From NCBI GenBank assembly GCA_047967505.1, contig CM106539.1: a stretch of DNA of 64,000 nucleotides. One strand, given 5' to 3'. Below the pieces are notes generated by a model. The model searched no databases and was not told where the DNA came from. It worked only from the letters and a program-made list of their open reading frames with translations. A program made the translations under genes and the position numbers. Numbering within the stretch: the stretch's first letter is position 1; every line of letters starts with the position of its first letter. Of the stretch, positions 1 through 10,643 are shown piece after piece. This DNA is from Dipteris shenzhenensis. Its lineage: Eukaryota; Polypodiophyta; Polypodiopsida; Gleicheniales.

Positions 1-606
1 GGATCTCCAATGTCTGGAATGGAACAAAATGCCGATGGTCATGTATGGACAAAATATTCAACATGTTCACAAGACTTTTTCAATGGAATTGTAAGGATGA
101 GTAGATGTTCTGGATACTTGAGGTGCTGTAACATTCATTGTCCTTACCTTGAATGAATGGGAGTTCTGAATGATACACAATGGAAGGGAAAGCTTAGGAA
201 GCCACCTATGCCTGGTCCAATTGATCCAACATTGGGATCAATTGTCTACAAGCATTGTTTAGAAATCCTAGAGTGTGTTTATCAATGCAGTGCTATCATA
301 TATTATTGCTTTCCTCATGAAAGAGCGAAGACGACAAGATGTGCTATGCATGTTGGGTTCCATTACCATCCTGTTGAGAAAGGAAAAAGTCGTGCAAAGG
401 AATTGCAAGTGGATGATCTTGTTTCAATGCGTGCTAGGCTAAATGCAAATTCATCTTGCAAAAACATTGAGGTCTCAGTTACACAAGACCTTATGATGGA
501 TATGTTGCTTGCAAAGGAGGGGGTTGCTATGGAACCTCTAGATTACCAACAATTTAAAGAGGTTTTGGATACAATCATACCAATGACACAAAGGAGAAGG
601 CTTTAG
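1..606 (+). pseudogene. MULE-type transposase, N-terminal part (partial, broken)
   Basis: The frame is open from the first base of the window and is broken by a TGA at 154-156 and a TAG at 604-606. Before the first stop it encodes a cysteine cluster (CSGYLRCCNIHCPYLE), followed by a W-K-G segment and a second Cys/His segment containing TTRCAMHVGFHYHPVEKG. I recognise this layout from the N-terminal zinc-binding part of a MULE transposase family that is abundant in mosses, lycophytes and ferns; that is recall, not a search. The transposase core continues downstream in another frame (672-2633), so the two were probably one protein separated by frameshifts around 607-730. A short frame-2 segment at about 650-730 (FEKEMQISICAKYLVFWAVAR) seems to bridge them. 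The true start lies to the left of the window. Confidence 0.6.
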
Positions 607-671
607 ATAATAGTGCAGAGTGCAAGATGTGATGCTAGAGGAGGAGATGGTGAAATGGATTCAAACTGGGT

Positions 672-2633
672 TTGAAAAAGAGATGCAGATATCCATATGT
701 GCAAAGTATCTTGTTTTCTGGGCAGTTGCAAGATGAACAACAACCACATATTTTCAAAATGTCGACCATTGGTCCAGGATCAGGGGTTGATTTGGTGAAT
801 CGAATGCAGCTAGGAGGTAGCCTTGGATCACAATGGGTGCATTTTGACCACGTCCATCGAGTAAAAGGATTGTCAACTATGGGTGCTCATGTGTATGACC
901 CTTACATAAGGGAACTCTTAGCAATAGCTATATGTGAATTCAAGGTGGAATATACCCATGCACAAGTGCAATTCTGGAAGCTTTTGAATAGTCAGATGGA
1001 GAAGAATGGTTTTGAACCACCTGAATTCCGAGGATTCATGGAAGATCGAGCAGGAGCAAATTGGCTTGCTATCCGCATAGTTTACAATGGTGGGCCTGAA
1101 AATGTAATGGAGGGTAAAGAAAGGAGTTGTGGTTTTCACTGGGAGATGAGCATGGTTGAGCATACCAAAAGATGCATTAAGCCACAATTTCAGGAGGAGC
1201 ATAAGGTTCTATGTAGGAAATGGAGGGAGGCAACGACAGCTACTTCTGTAGATCAATGCAAGAGAACATTGACCTTGTATTGGTCTCCATTGCATGTGAA
1301 AGAGCCTGGTGAGTTGCCAGCACTCCACACATGGTTGGCTTGGTGGGATGTTAGAGTCAACCAATGGGGGGGAATGTTTTTGCAGCAAGAGAAAAATTCT
1401 GGGTTTGTTCCTATAGTAAATCTTTCGGAGACAAAACACTCTAGCATGAGAGCAGCACATGGGTATGCAAGACACATAACATTGTATGAAGCTTGTGCTG
1501 CAGATCTTGCAATGAGTGTCCTTCAGAGTGCTCACTATAATGCCTTTTTGAATGGAAAACACTTGGGTGCAGGTCCGAATTTGGATGTTCTACGACAAAG
1601 AATACTTGATGGTGGTGGATCTAGTAAAGGAGATAGAAATAGGCTTGTTGATTTGTCACACACTATGATTGAAGAGGCTAGGTTACACTCTCCAGAGATG
1701 GATAGACCGATGACAGAACCGATAAGTATGAGAAGAAAGAGGAGTTCTACATGTTCAACTGTGGTCCATGCACTTGATAGTCATCGCCGTGAATACATCA
1801 CTGTCACTACAAAGAGAGTGATTGGAAAAAGACGACAACTTGATTTTTTAAATCCTACAAACCAGGTAGTTTGTAGAGAGGCAAACATTCATGATGCCAA
1901 TTGGGCAATTAGGAGAACTGAAGCACATAGTGTTGTCACATGCTTTGGTTGCTTGACAGAAAGTCGGAGATGGTGTGGGGCAATGATCAATGCGATTGGT
2001 AGAAGTGCAAGCAATGGTGTGCCAGCGCCTTGCTTTAAGGGAAGAAGGCAACATTCCAATGGATTGACAGAAAAATTTGTTTGGTTTTGCAATAGTACTG
2101 TGACCCATACATGGAAGGTGGATAATTCCATTCAAGGTGTTCCTAAAAACTCTCCAGGTGTGTGGAAGGTTGCATGTGGGACATCAATTACTGTGGATGA
2201 GAGGGAGACCCTGGTAAGGGTAGGATTTGTATTTGAGACTGATGATGCTATTGGTGTCATGAGCTTCCCATCTCGTATGCAAAAAATCCATACGCCAAGC
2301 CATGTGCGCCCATCTCATCGTGATGGAAAGCTTGTGTCATGGAGAACTAGGTTGAATAAAGAATTCAAAGAAAGGATAAGCAAGGCAGTTGCAGAGAATG
2401 GGGAGGTTGTAAGAGAGAGCACTATTATTCCAAATGAGGTGCATCTTTTCCACATTCGTACATCAGGTTCAATTTCCAAGGGGCTAACATACTGTGTCTC
2501 AATTTTAGAATTCCCACGTTGTACATGCCTTGATTTCACTCAAAGGGAGACAAGTAAGACTCCTTATATGCCTTGCAAGCACATATACTTTGTGTTCATT
2601 GTAGTGCTGGGATTGAGTAATACAGTGCATTAG
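672..2633 (+). pseudogene. MULE transposase core with C-terminal SWIM zinc finger
   Basis: This is an open frame of about 650 codons with no credible ATG at its 5' edge, which suggests a frameshifted continuation of the frame at 1-606. Recognisable parts, in order, are: DEQQPHIFKMSTIGPG; the FDHVHRVKGLSTMGAHVYD strand; the segment GFMEDRAGANWLAIR, which carries the aspartate typical of the MULE DDE core; CGFHWEMSM with the family Cys-x2-His-Trp; a long basic linker; and a C-terminal SWIM finger (CTCLDF, then PCKHIYF: C-x-C-x(n)-C-x-H). MULE transposases cut and paste DNA in the nucleus, and SWIM fingers bind DNA or protein. The TAG at 2631-2633 is probably a new stop, because the inverted copy at 3597-4114 has CAG at that position and reads on for about 30 residues. 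A domesticated FAR1-like protein is possible but less likely given the breaks. Confidence 0.65.
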
Positions 2634-2926
2634 TTTATGCATCAAGCAGCGTTGACTAAGATTGAGTTGTTTCAAGAACTGGCTGGAAAAAGAAATCCAT
2701 CTTCCATAGACTAGATGATGTGAAACACATTTTGTTGTTCTTTGCTGAACATGCGGATTATAGAGGTAGGGATCCTTCTATGTTTTTGTAATCGAAGTAA
2801 GGATATACTTCTGCAAGCATTAGAGGCAAGATATGTTAGCCTTTAATGTGAATAGTAGAAGATGCAATAGATGTAATGTGCTTTTTTGCTCTACATGCCT
2901 TCCATTTTTTGGATCAGATGTTTGGA
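2411..2926 (+). repeat. Left arm of a large inverted repeat (MULE 3' end)
   Basis: The 516 bp from AAGAGAGAGC to TTTGGA match the reverse complement of 3597-4114 with scattered substitutions. The arm covers the last part of the MULE frame including the SWIM finger, plus about 290 bp beyond its stop. The 3' flank holds a short frame encoding CNRCNVLFCSTCLPFF, possibly a further zinc-binding exon. The arms are separated by 670 bp, so a transcript through both would fold into a hairpin of about 0.5 kb. Confidence 0.85.
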
Positions 2927-3596
2927 GAGGATTAGCAAAGAGCGAGCAAGGAAAAGCGAGCGAGCCCAATTAAGCGAGCGTGATTAAACAACAGGCAAGC
3001 GAGTAGCCCTTGATCCACTATATGATTAATCAAATTTCAGTGGAGACAGGAGTCGTGTCCCAAAATGATATTGCTTCCCTCCTTCCTTCTCATGCTATCA
3101 CATTAGACTCATTATGGAGAGAGATTCAATAGTATATACAATATATGATTCACAAAAACAAAGACTACTAAGTAGAGGGCACATTGTTCGAATTGCACAT
3201 CTCCTTCCTTCTCATATATTTACATTACAATAAATTTGGCAAACAAACACATAGTGGTACTGAATACGAGATTTGAAAAAGAACTAACATTGCACACAAG
3301 TTTTACATTACATATCATGCCTGCCATGCTTATATGATTACATATTCCATACATGCATCATGAATACAAATATCAGGCTACACATATCCTTTCTCCCCAT
3401 ACTTGGTATCTTTCTCCATACACCCATCCAAAGAAAAGGAGTAGCCTACACATCATATTAAATACCTTTCTCTCCTTACTTTCACAGCGAAATCCTTATG
3501 GAGAGACAACAACATAGGAGCAGGTAGAATATAGCCAAAACGTGCTGATACTCTACATGTACATATCATGCCTTCCATGTTTGCAGAAGTACATCT
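2927..3596. other. Spacer of the inverted repeat with a GCGAG cluster
   Basis: This 670-bp segment separates the two arms and I see no gene in it. Its left edge (about 2938-3005) holds five or more copies of GCGAG within 70 bp, unlike the AT-rich surroundings. Similar GAGCG-type motifs occur at the end of the 857-bp insertion at 16985-17841, so this edge may be the subterminal region of a DNA transposon. The rest is AT-rich with many short ATATCATGCCT-like repeats. Confidence 0.5.
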
Positions 3597-4114
3597 TCCA
3601 AATGTCTGATCCAAAAAATGGAAGGCATGTAGAGCAAAAAAGCACATTACATTTATTGCATCTTCTACTATTCACCTTAAAGGCTGACATATCTTGCCTC
3701 TAATGCTTGCAGAAGTATATCCTTACTTCGATTACAAAAACATAGAAGGATCCCTACCTCTATAATCCACATGTTCAAAGCAAAGAACAATAGAATGTCT
3801 TTCACATCATCTAGTCTATGGAAGATGGATTTCTTTTTCCAGCTAGTGCTTGAAACAACTCAATCTTAGTCAATGCTGCTTGATGCATAAACTGATGCAC
3901 TGTATCACTCAATCCTAGCACTACAATGAACACAAAGTATATGTGCTTGCAAGGCATATAAGGAGTCTTACTTGTCTCCCTTTGAGTGAAATCAAGGCAT
4001 GTACAACGTGGGAATTCTAAAATTGAGACACAGTATGTTAGCCCCTTGGAAATTGAACCTGATGTACGAATGTGGAAAAGATGCACCTCATTTGGAATAA
4101 TAGTGCTCTCTCTT
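3597..4114 (-). pseudogene. Inverted partial copy of the MULE 3' end
   Basis: On the - strand this reads, from 4086 down to 3811, almost the same protein tail as 2442-2633: HLFHIRTSGS, then the SWIM residues CTCLDF and PCKHIYF. Where the + copy has a TAG stop, this copy has CAG (3892-3894) and continues FMHQAALTKIELFQALAGKRNPSSID before its own stop. The copy therefore keeps an older state of the gene than the + strand copy. It lacks the DDE core, so it cannot encode a transposase. Confidence 0.8.
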
Positions 4115-4118
4115 CACA

Positions 4119-4397
4119 GAGGCAGGGCCTTCAAGTGTGAATCAAGCAGTCCTCATGATAGATGATGAGGAGACAGACTATGACTTTGATGCACCTCTTG
4201 ATTAGTGAGTAATTTATTTGATCTATGTGTATAATTTAAGCATGGTTAGATACTGACTAATTGAGCTTAGTGTTCTGCCCTGCTATGCAGAAGATGTGGC
4301 TACCCAAATGGTAGGAGATAGCACATTCGATTATGAGTTGGTGGAGAGGCATCATGGACATCTAGACTACATAGATGACTTGGCTGATGAGGTCTAG
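4119..4397 (+). other. Short acidic reading frames, possible MULE tail exons
   Basis: Just right of the inverted repeat, 4119-4205 reads EAGPSSVNQAVLMIDDEETD and then an acidic tail to a TAG. A second short frame, 4290-4397, reads an acidic segment ending DYIDDLADEV and a stop. Between them are a GTGAGT and a TATGCAG that look like splice sites. A similar acidic ending (NDDETIDFDIEEDALVE) closes the MULE-like remnant at 5650-6189, so both may be 3' ends of the same transposase family. This is inference only. Confidence 0.3.
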
Positions 4398-5649
4398 AGA
4401 GCATGTCCTGGCTTTTTATGGATTGATGAAAAACTTAATTTCTCATGTTTTCATTATCATCTCATGTAGACCTGGTTTCTTATGGATGGATAGCCATTAC
4501 CTTCTTATGCAAACCTTAACTTCTTATGGATTGATAGATTATGGCTTCTGAATCATGTGATTTTAATGTTCTTTGACCTAATAATATGAACATGTCATAG
4601 TTGTTTTGGAAATGTATGGCAAGTTGTAATTTTTAGGTTTGATTTTTTAGGTGAATTCATAGTTTACATCTTTGATTGTTAAAATATATATCCGTCCCTC
4701 TATTGAGTTTCGAAAGACTAAAAACAAATAATTGTTGGCAATCTCACAAGCTTGAGGGGAGGTATTAATAAGCATATCTACTTAAAAGTGAACAATGCCA
4801 CTAGTCCTAATTTTGTTGGCATGTTGAGGCTTATAGAAAATACAATGAATGTGCAAATATAATACACACAATTGCATCATGAGAGCATTCAAACCAAGGG
4901 TATATGTCTTTGGCTCTTCGTACCTTGGTACATGCATGCAGCTAATATGAGCGCTGTCGATTGAGGTTTTTAAAAAAAGATATTCCATAAAAAAACATTC
5001 ATTCAAGTATAACTCCATTGAGTGTTGCTCGGATAATCCGCTCAAGGGTTTCCGCTCATAATATGTACGCACCCGGGAAGAGACCACACAGGCTCACAAG
5101 AAGCTAACACTTAGGTTGATAACTACACAACCTCTCATTCACACAACAACAATAGGAACACAAGTAGCTCATTTATTATATAGACTCCATGAACCGCTTG
5201 CAAGGATAATGCTCACCACATTGTACTCCATAACTGCCTATCAAATCACATCACCAGCATTGCCAGTGTCATGAAAGTTTACCACTAACGCTTTCCAACA
5301 CACTAGGCACATTGAGCATAAGGGAAGTGGGAACAAGCTTAAGGAAGGTATGTTGACTATGAAGGGTGCATGTTTGAGATGAGACGTTTGGTTGAGAAGG
5401 CAAAACATACTCTAGAAATGGAGAGATTGGAGTGTGGTGGAATACTTTCTTTAAAGACTCCCAAATTGATTCGAGTAACATTGCTACTTTGTGCAATGCT
5501 TTTGTATGGCCATCATCTTCTCTGCCTTCATGATAGGCTATACAACCTCTGAGTCTACTGCTTGAGATGGAAGCTTCAATCAATATACCTACATGAGAGA
5601 TGTACTTTGGTGCACATCGATCTCTCAAAGATGAGAAGAGATCACTGAT
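4398..5649. other. No recognisable gene
   Basis: AT-rich sequence with only short frames on both strands. Two overlapping opposite-strand frames near 5269-5688 show no domain I recognise. I see no RNA gene and no terminal repeat. Confidence 0.5.
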
Positions 5650-6189
5650 GTGGGTAGATTTCGTACAAGATTTGAAGATTGGATCCATGATTTCAACTCT
5701 TGCTCAAGAGGACCCTCTAGGACATCCATTCTAGATTGCAAATGTGGAAAATTTCAAAATTCTATGCAAGGAAAGTTGCTTTCCATTTTTGTACAATGGC
5801 TTAGGATTGCCCATGCTAATCCATTGAAAAAAAAATATGTTCCTAAATTAGTCGTATGTCCAAATAGAAAAAGGAAAAGAAGGGGCACAAAAAAACAGAT
5901 GTGGTTGGATGTCCTTGATCTTTCTTGTTTATTATTTTCAACATGCAAATGATGGATACCTAAGGAAGAGAAAAATAGATATCCTTTTTGAAAAGGTTCC
6001 ATCCTACATGACATGCCTTGCTAGATCCTCCTCTAGAATCATGGGGTTGCAAATGAAAGGAGCATTAGGTCTTATAGTGTGAAGGAGGATGGAGAATCCA
6101 CTTCAGAATCATCATCAGCTTATGACAATGAGCTTAATGATGATGAAACTATAGATTTTGATATAGAAGAGGATGCACTTGTAGAGTGA
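5650..6189 (+). pseudogene. MULE-like C-terminal remnant
   Basis: A frame at 5650-5952 contains a basic stretch, NPLKKKYVPKLVVCPNRKRK, of the kind found near the C-terminus of MULE/FAR1-type proteins. After a break, 6061-6189 reads a serine-rich then acidic tail (SSSAYDNELNDDETIDFDIE) to a TGA. The acidic tail resembles the one at 4119-4205, which is why I group them. There is no catalytic core here and the frame is interrupted. The assignment rests on composition and the similar tails, so it is tentative. Confidence 0.3.
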
Positions 6190-6526
6190 GACAGTGCATG
6201 TACAATTTATGGTTGTGTAGAAGTCTCCAAAAGCTCACTTTTTGTGGAATATCATTGTTTTAAAAGACTACCCAACTTTTCAATTCCTTTGATGAAGTTG
6301 GCAACCTGGGGCGCCAACGAGCTTCAAATATGTTCTTACACCTTGAAATTTGGGTAACACATGAAAAAGTTACATTAATTTGAAAGGAGATAGGTTTTCT
6401 TATTTTAGTGTATTTTTTGTTTTACCCCCCCTCATCCAAAAGACCCCCCCCCCCCCCTTGGGCCTCACATATTATGAAAAATATGTACAAATCTTAAAAT
6501 CTTGCATATTTTTCAAGGTATATACC
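6190..6526. other. No gene; AT-rich with a poly-C run
   Basis: The stretch contains C-rich runs at about 6425-6460 and no coding signal that I can support. Confidence 0.5.
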
Positions 6527-6771
6527 CTCGGGGGGGTCACTCATCGTATGCAACCCTATCACGTGAGTTCAACAGAAGGATATTTTTATTTCTAAAATTT
6601 ACAAAAATAAATATACATAAGGGACTATTTAAAATAGTTTTGGAAAAAATTTACAGATTTGTATAGAAAAGGGGTACATTTTATTAATGAAAAATTTACA
6701 GATAAGGGATTTTAGAAATAGGCCTTGAATGCACGTGGTATAGAGGGTTTATATATAGTGACCCCCCCGAG
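6527..6771 (+). mobile_element. MITE copy 1 (245 bp, 8-bp TSD)
   Basis: The element starts CTCGGGGGGGTCACT and ends AGTGACCCCCCCGAG, a perfect 15-bp terminal inverted repeat. It is flanked on both sides by TATATACC (6519-6526 and 6772-6779), an 8-bp target-site duplication. It has no coding capacity and an AT-rich centre. Copies 2 (7638-7887, inverted) and 3 (50117-50366) share the interior almost throughout. An 8-bp duplication fits hAT-like or other 8-bp superfamilies, but the G-run terminus is not a standard hAT end, so I leave the superfamily open. Confidence 0.88.
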
Positions 6772-7637
6772 TATATACCTTATATTTTGTGGGAAAGGGG
6801 ACATGAAATTTTCAAAATTTTCCCTTGCATATGAACTTTTTAAAGGAAATCCATGCATATTATATATGGAGCTTGTCCCCCCATACTCTGGATTTTGGAC
6901 GAGGTTAGTAACATATTACATATTGGGTTGGTGCCCCAAGGTTAGCAAACCATAAGCATTATGTATTTGTTTTTTATAACTATGCAAATTTCAACAATTT
7001 TTAAAATTTTAATTAAAAATACTCTTAAATTTAAGCCATAATTTTGCATGTTTTTTTTTAAATATTGATACTATGTGATAGTATTTTACATTATGATAAA
7101 TAAAGAATCAGATTGTTTCTTTTTTAAAAAGGAATATTCTATTTCATTGTCATTCATGTGCAATGTTACCCACTTTATACACCATAGTGCTTTCAAAACA
7201 CAAACTAAGATAGAATATTTAGCTGCTTACCACTATATCAACATCCTCTTTTGCACTTTAATTATCATCTCCAACGCAAATAGCACTCTTGATTAAATTA
7301 TGTGTCAGGAAATTATTCTGCTACTATCAGGAAATTATCTAAATATTCTGCTACTGTCAGAAAATTATCCACTTTACAAAGTAGGTAAGGATTGTTTGCA
7401 CATACATAAATACGAGACCTTGCAAAGAATTGTTTGTATATACATGAATACGAGATGCTTGCATGGAGATGGTGTGAAGAGTGTGGAGCATCGACACCGC
7501 ATTTGCAAACCTTGGTCTTGAAAGTACTATCACAACCTTGCAACAATTCGTCCAGTGAACGAAATTGGAGTAATTACAAGTTGGTACATTCCGTCACACG
7601 AAATCGCTTGAAGACAAAAAGAGTAGAGAAATTGGTA
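6772..7637. other. AT-rich interval between two MITE copies
   Basis: This is 866 bp of mostly A/T with no recognisable gene. At 7313-7375 a short motif (AGGAAATTATC/AGAAAATTATC) recurs, and CATACATAAATACGAGA-like phrases recur at about 7401 and 7441. Confidence 0.5.
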
Positions 7638-7887
7638 CTCGGGGGGGTCACTATTTATAAACTCTCTATATCACATGTGTTCAAGGCTTATTTGTAAAAT
7701 CCCTTATATCCGACAGATTTTTCATTAATAAAACATACCCTTTTTCTATACAAATATGTAATTTTTTTCTAAACTCATTTTAAATACTCCCTTATGTAAG
7801 CTAAATTATGTAAATTTTATAAATTAAAAATATCCTTCTGTTGAACTCACGTAATAGGGTTGCATAAGATGAGTGACCCCCCCCGAG
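7638..7887 (-). mobile_element. MITE copy 2 (250 bp, inverted, 8-bp TSD)
   Basis: This is the reverse complement of copy 1 with scattered substitutions and small indels. Its ends are CTCGGGGGGGTCACT and GAGTGACCCCCCCCCGAG. It is flanked by AATTGGTA at 7630-7637 and 7888-7895, so it inserted independently of copy 1 even though the two sit in opposite orientation 866 bp apart. Confidence 0.88.
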
Positions 7888-10027
7888 AATTGGTATATGT
7901 TTATGAAAATGGTAGAGTGTTGGAGGATGTTAAGGGAGAGAGTAATGATGGAGATCTAGCAATGTGGGTAAATTTTTATCTCCCAGGTCCATTAAATGAT
8001 CCTCCCATCGTTGGACAAGTGCAAGCTACGAAGCCAAAGCAAGCTCTAGTGATGATGAGGTTGCAGAGACTTTGTGATGTATAGAACAATGACACTTGAA
8101 AATTATTAGTATTGACACTGTTGTCTTTGTTTGTATTATGACTCGTTAAACATTGTGCCATTAAAATTTTTTTGATTAACATCATGCCACTTGGAAGGTA
8201 TGTTAAAGCATTTAGATGGCATTACAAATGTATTGTTTCCATTTTGGAACTTGGAAAGCATTAAAATGGCTTGCAAGTTGTAAGTTCTTGTGTAAGTGAC
8301 GCTAGCCACTGCACACTGTGTGTGAAATATCGACATTCATCAGCATAGCATAATGTTGCGGATGATCATGGTGCAGATAGATGCTTACTTGAGAGAGCGA
8401 GAGAAGGACGTGGGAAAAGGCGATATACCATCCTGCACCTATTTTAATAGGTAGAATACCACGTTCATAATCATCCAATTATGTCAGGAGGGGGCCAGAT
8501 AGTTGGATGACTTCTCTCTCTTGAGGTCTAGCAAGCTTTCAGGTGCTACTTACATGTTGCAAGTTAGACCTAAAATACTACAATGAGTTCAAAAACAATT
8601 CGATGATTTTGGCTCCAGAGAGGATTGGAGGATCAATAGCGGCACACAACTATGTTATGATGATAGTTGGAAATTGTTGGAGATGTGATATCTACCTACA
8701 AGAATTTTGAGGCTCAGCAGCAACAAGAACGTTATGGCACTTTGTGGGAGATCCCAATAGAACAATGCCATGATGCAGAGGCGACAATGCGGAGAGAGTG
8801 GCCGCCATCTTCCAGGCACCTACTAATAGTGATGTTGAGACAATAGTGTCATCAAGAATGCAGTGGTCCTCGCTTGAGAATGAGGTTGCATTTCTTGGGT
8901 GATGTGCATAGAGGCATTGCAAAATGCAAGAAACCAAGAGCTGAGGCCACTATTGCTTCCATTTTGGGGTCTGTTGTCCAAAAGTAGTGTTTTGTGGCAA
9001 AATTATGCATTGGTCAATGGAATTCCAGAAAATTTGTCTTCAAGTTGTAGTACACAATTCAGACTTGAACATGAGACCAAAAAATTATGGAATAAGGATT
9101 TGTAACAAGACCGTTAAAGCATTACAATGCTATGTTGCATATGAAGTAGCATGCATCCTAAAGACTATAGGATATAACAATTTATTTAAAAACATCAAAA
9201 TTTTGTTCTATACATACATGCAACCAAGTAATTATTCAAAAGTACACTACGTGAGCTTCTCCTCAACCCAAGGACACACCTAAATGAGAATATTAGGCAT
9301 GTATTAATAGGCCTCCAATGTTGTGCTAAAGTGATGCACACTCATTTGAGAGCATGCTCCATAGCTTTTTTTTATTTGTTGAAAATCAAACCTGATTGAA
9401 AATTTGGAATCCAAACTAGTGGAACTATTGCATAGTGGTCTTAAAACATTGATAGTTGTTGATATTGGTATCTAGATTCACCCTAAAATGGAAGAAGATG
9501 AAAATGTGCAATTTATGCATGCAAAGATCTTTTAATAAATCCAACACTTTATAAATTTTGAATTGTTTCTTTTTCCATGTTTTTGCTTGCTATATGGCTC
9601 ATAAGAATGCCAAAGAGCATTGCATTTCATAATGCACAACATCAAAACCGATAGCATGCCCTTTGGCCTATTTGTGTTTTGAAGAATTTAAGGCCACATT
9701 GCACTTGTTTGGGATATCCAATTCTACTGACATGTATCGCCACAGAGGGGGGAAAATTGGTGGTTGAAAAATTTTCCACTTCCACGAATTTCAAATTTTC
9801 ACACCTCCTGCCTATCAAATCTTGGAAGATTAACTACTCGCAACCTGCCCCGCCCTGCAAACACCCTACAACCCGCACGCAACCCGCACACACCTCAATG
9901 TGACTTTGCGCAGACTTTGGTTTGGCATTGTCTTCTTTCAAGTAAGTTGTCTTCTCTTCTTTGCTCACCTCACAAGCTAACTTCTCTGGGTCTATTCTAG
10001 ACTAATTGTGGCCATGGCATCATGATG
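7888..10027. other. No recognisable gene
   Basis: About 2.1 kb with only short frames that are not supported by any motif. A pyrimidine-rich stretch at 9830-9900 (repeated ACCC/CACAC phrases) leads into the dispersed repeat that follows. Confidence 0.5.
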
Positions 10028-10453
10028 TACGAGTTCTCTGCCATGTACTCTACCCTGAACCTTGGATCCTCCTTCTGAACCCTAAATATCTTCTAAGCCC
10101 TAGAACCTCCTTCTAAACCCTAAAACCTCCTTTTGATGAACTTTGAACCTCCCTCTAACCCTCAAACTCCTCCTAAACCCTTCAACCCCCATGAAGGCGA
10201 AATACTTCATTACCCCAATCATGATGATGCACATCCCTTTCACACATGCATACACTATGTTTGCTTACCACACTTAAGCCTACGTCTCTCACCGGAATAC
10301 GACCCGAGGTCCTAAGCTACACTTATACTACAACCAATGACATCGATATATCTATATGTGACAAAAAGCCTAGGTGACAAAATCCTCGGAACCCTACATA
10401 CTGAGAATACCTTGCTCTTCCTGCGAAAGCTATGGGAAAGAGCCAACAACAAT
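10028..10453 (+). repeat. Dispersed repeat, copy 1 (partner at 61247-61711)
   Basis: Starts near GAGTTCTCTGCCATGTACTC and runs to GGGAAAGAGCCAACAA, matching 61247-61711 at high identity by eye. The first half is an irregular tandem array of a 17-18-bp phrase resembling CCTTCTAAACCCTAGAA. The second half contains the shared phrase TTGCTTACCACACTTAAGCC. The partner copy lies in a TG...CA unit that looks like an LTR, so this is probably an LTR fragment. Confidence 0.7.
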
Positions 10454-10643
10454 TAATGGATGAAGACTACAATGCTCTCATCATGAGGACTATGATGCTC
10501 TCATCAATAGGAAAGTATGGCCTTTGTCATATACTCAAATTGAGAAGAATATCATTGGATGCAAGTGGGTTTATAGAGTAAAATAGGTCCATTGACAAGT
10601 ACAGATCCATACTTTTTGCCAAAGGTTGTGCATAAGAATATTG

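Noticed and set aside
6527-7887. Reading the two MITE copies as the terminal repeats of one larger element
   Set aside because: Each copy has its own termini at both ends and its own 8-bp target duplication, and copy 3 occurs alone.
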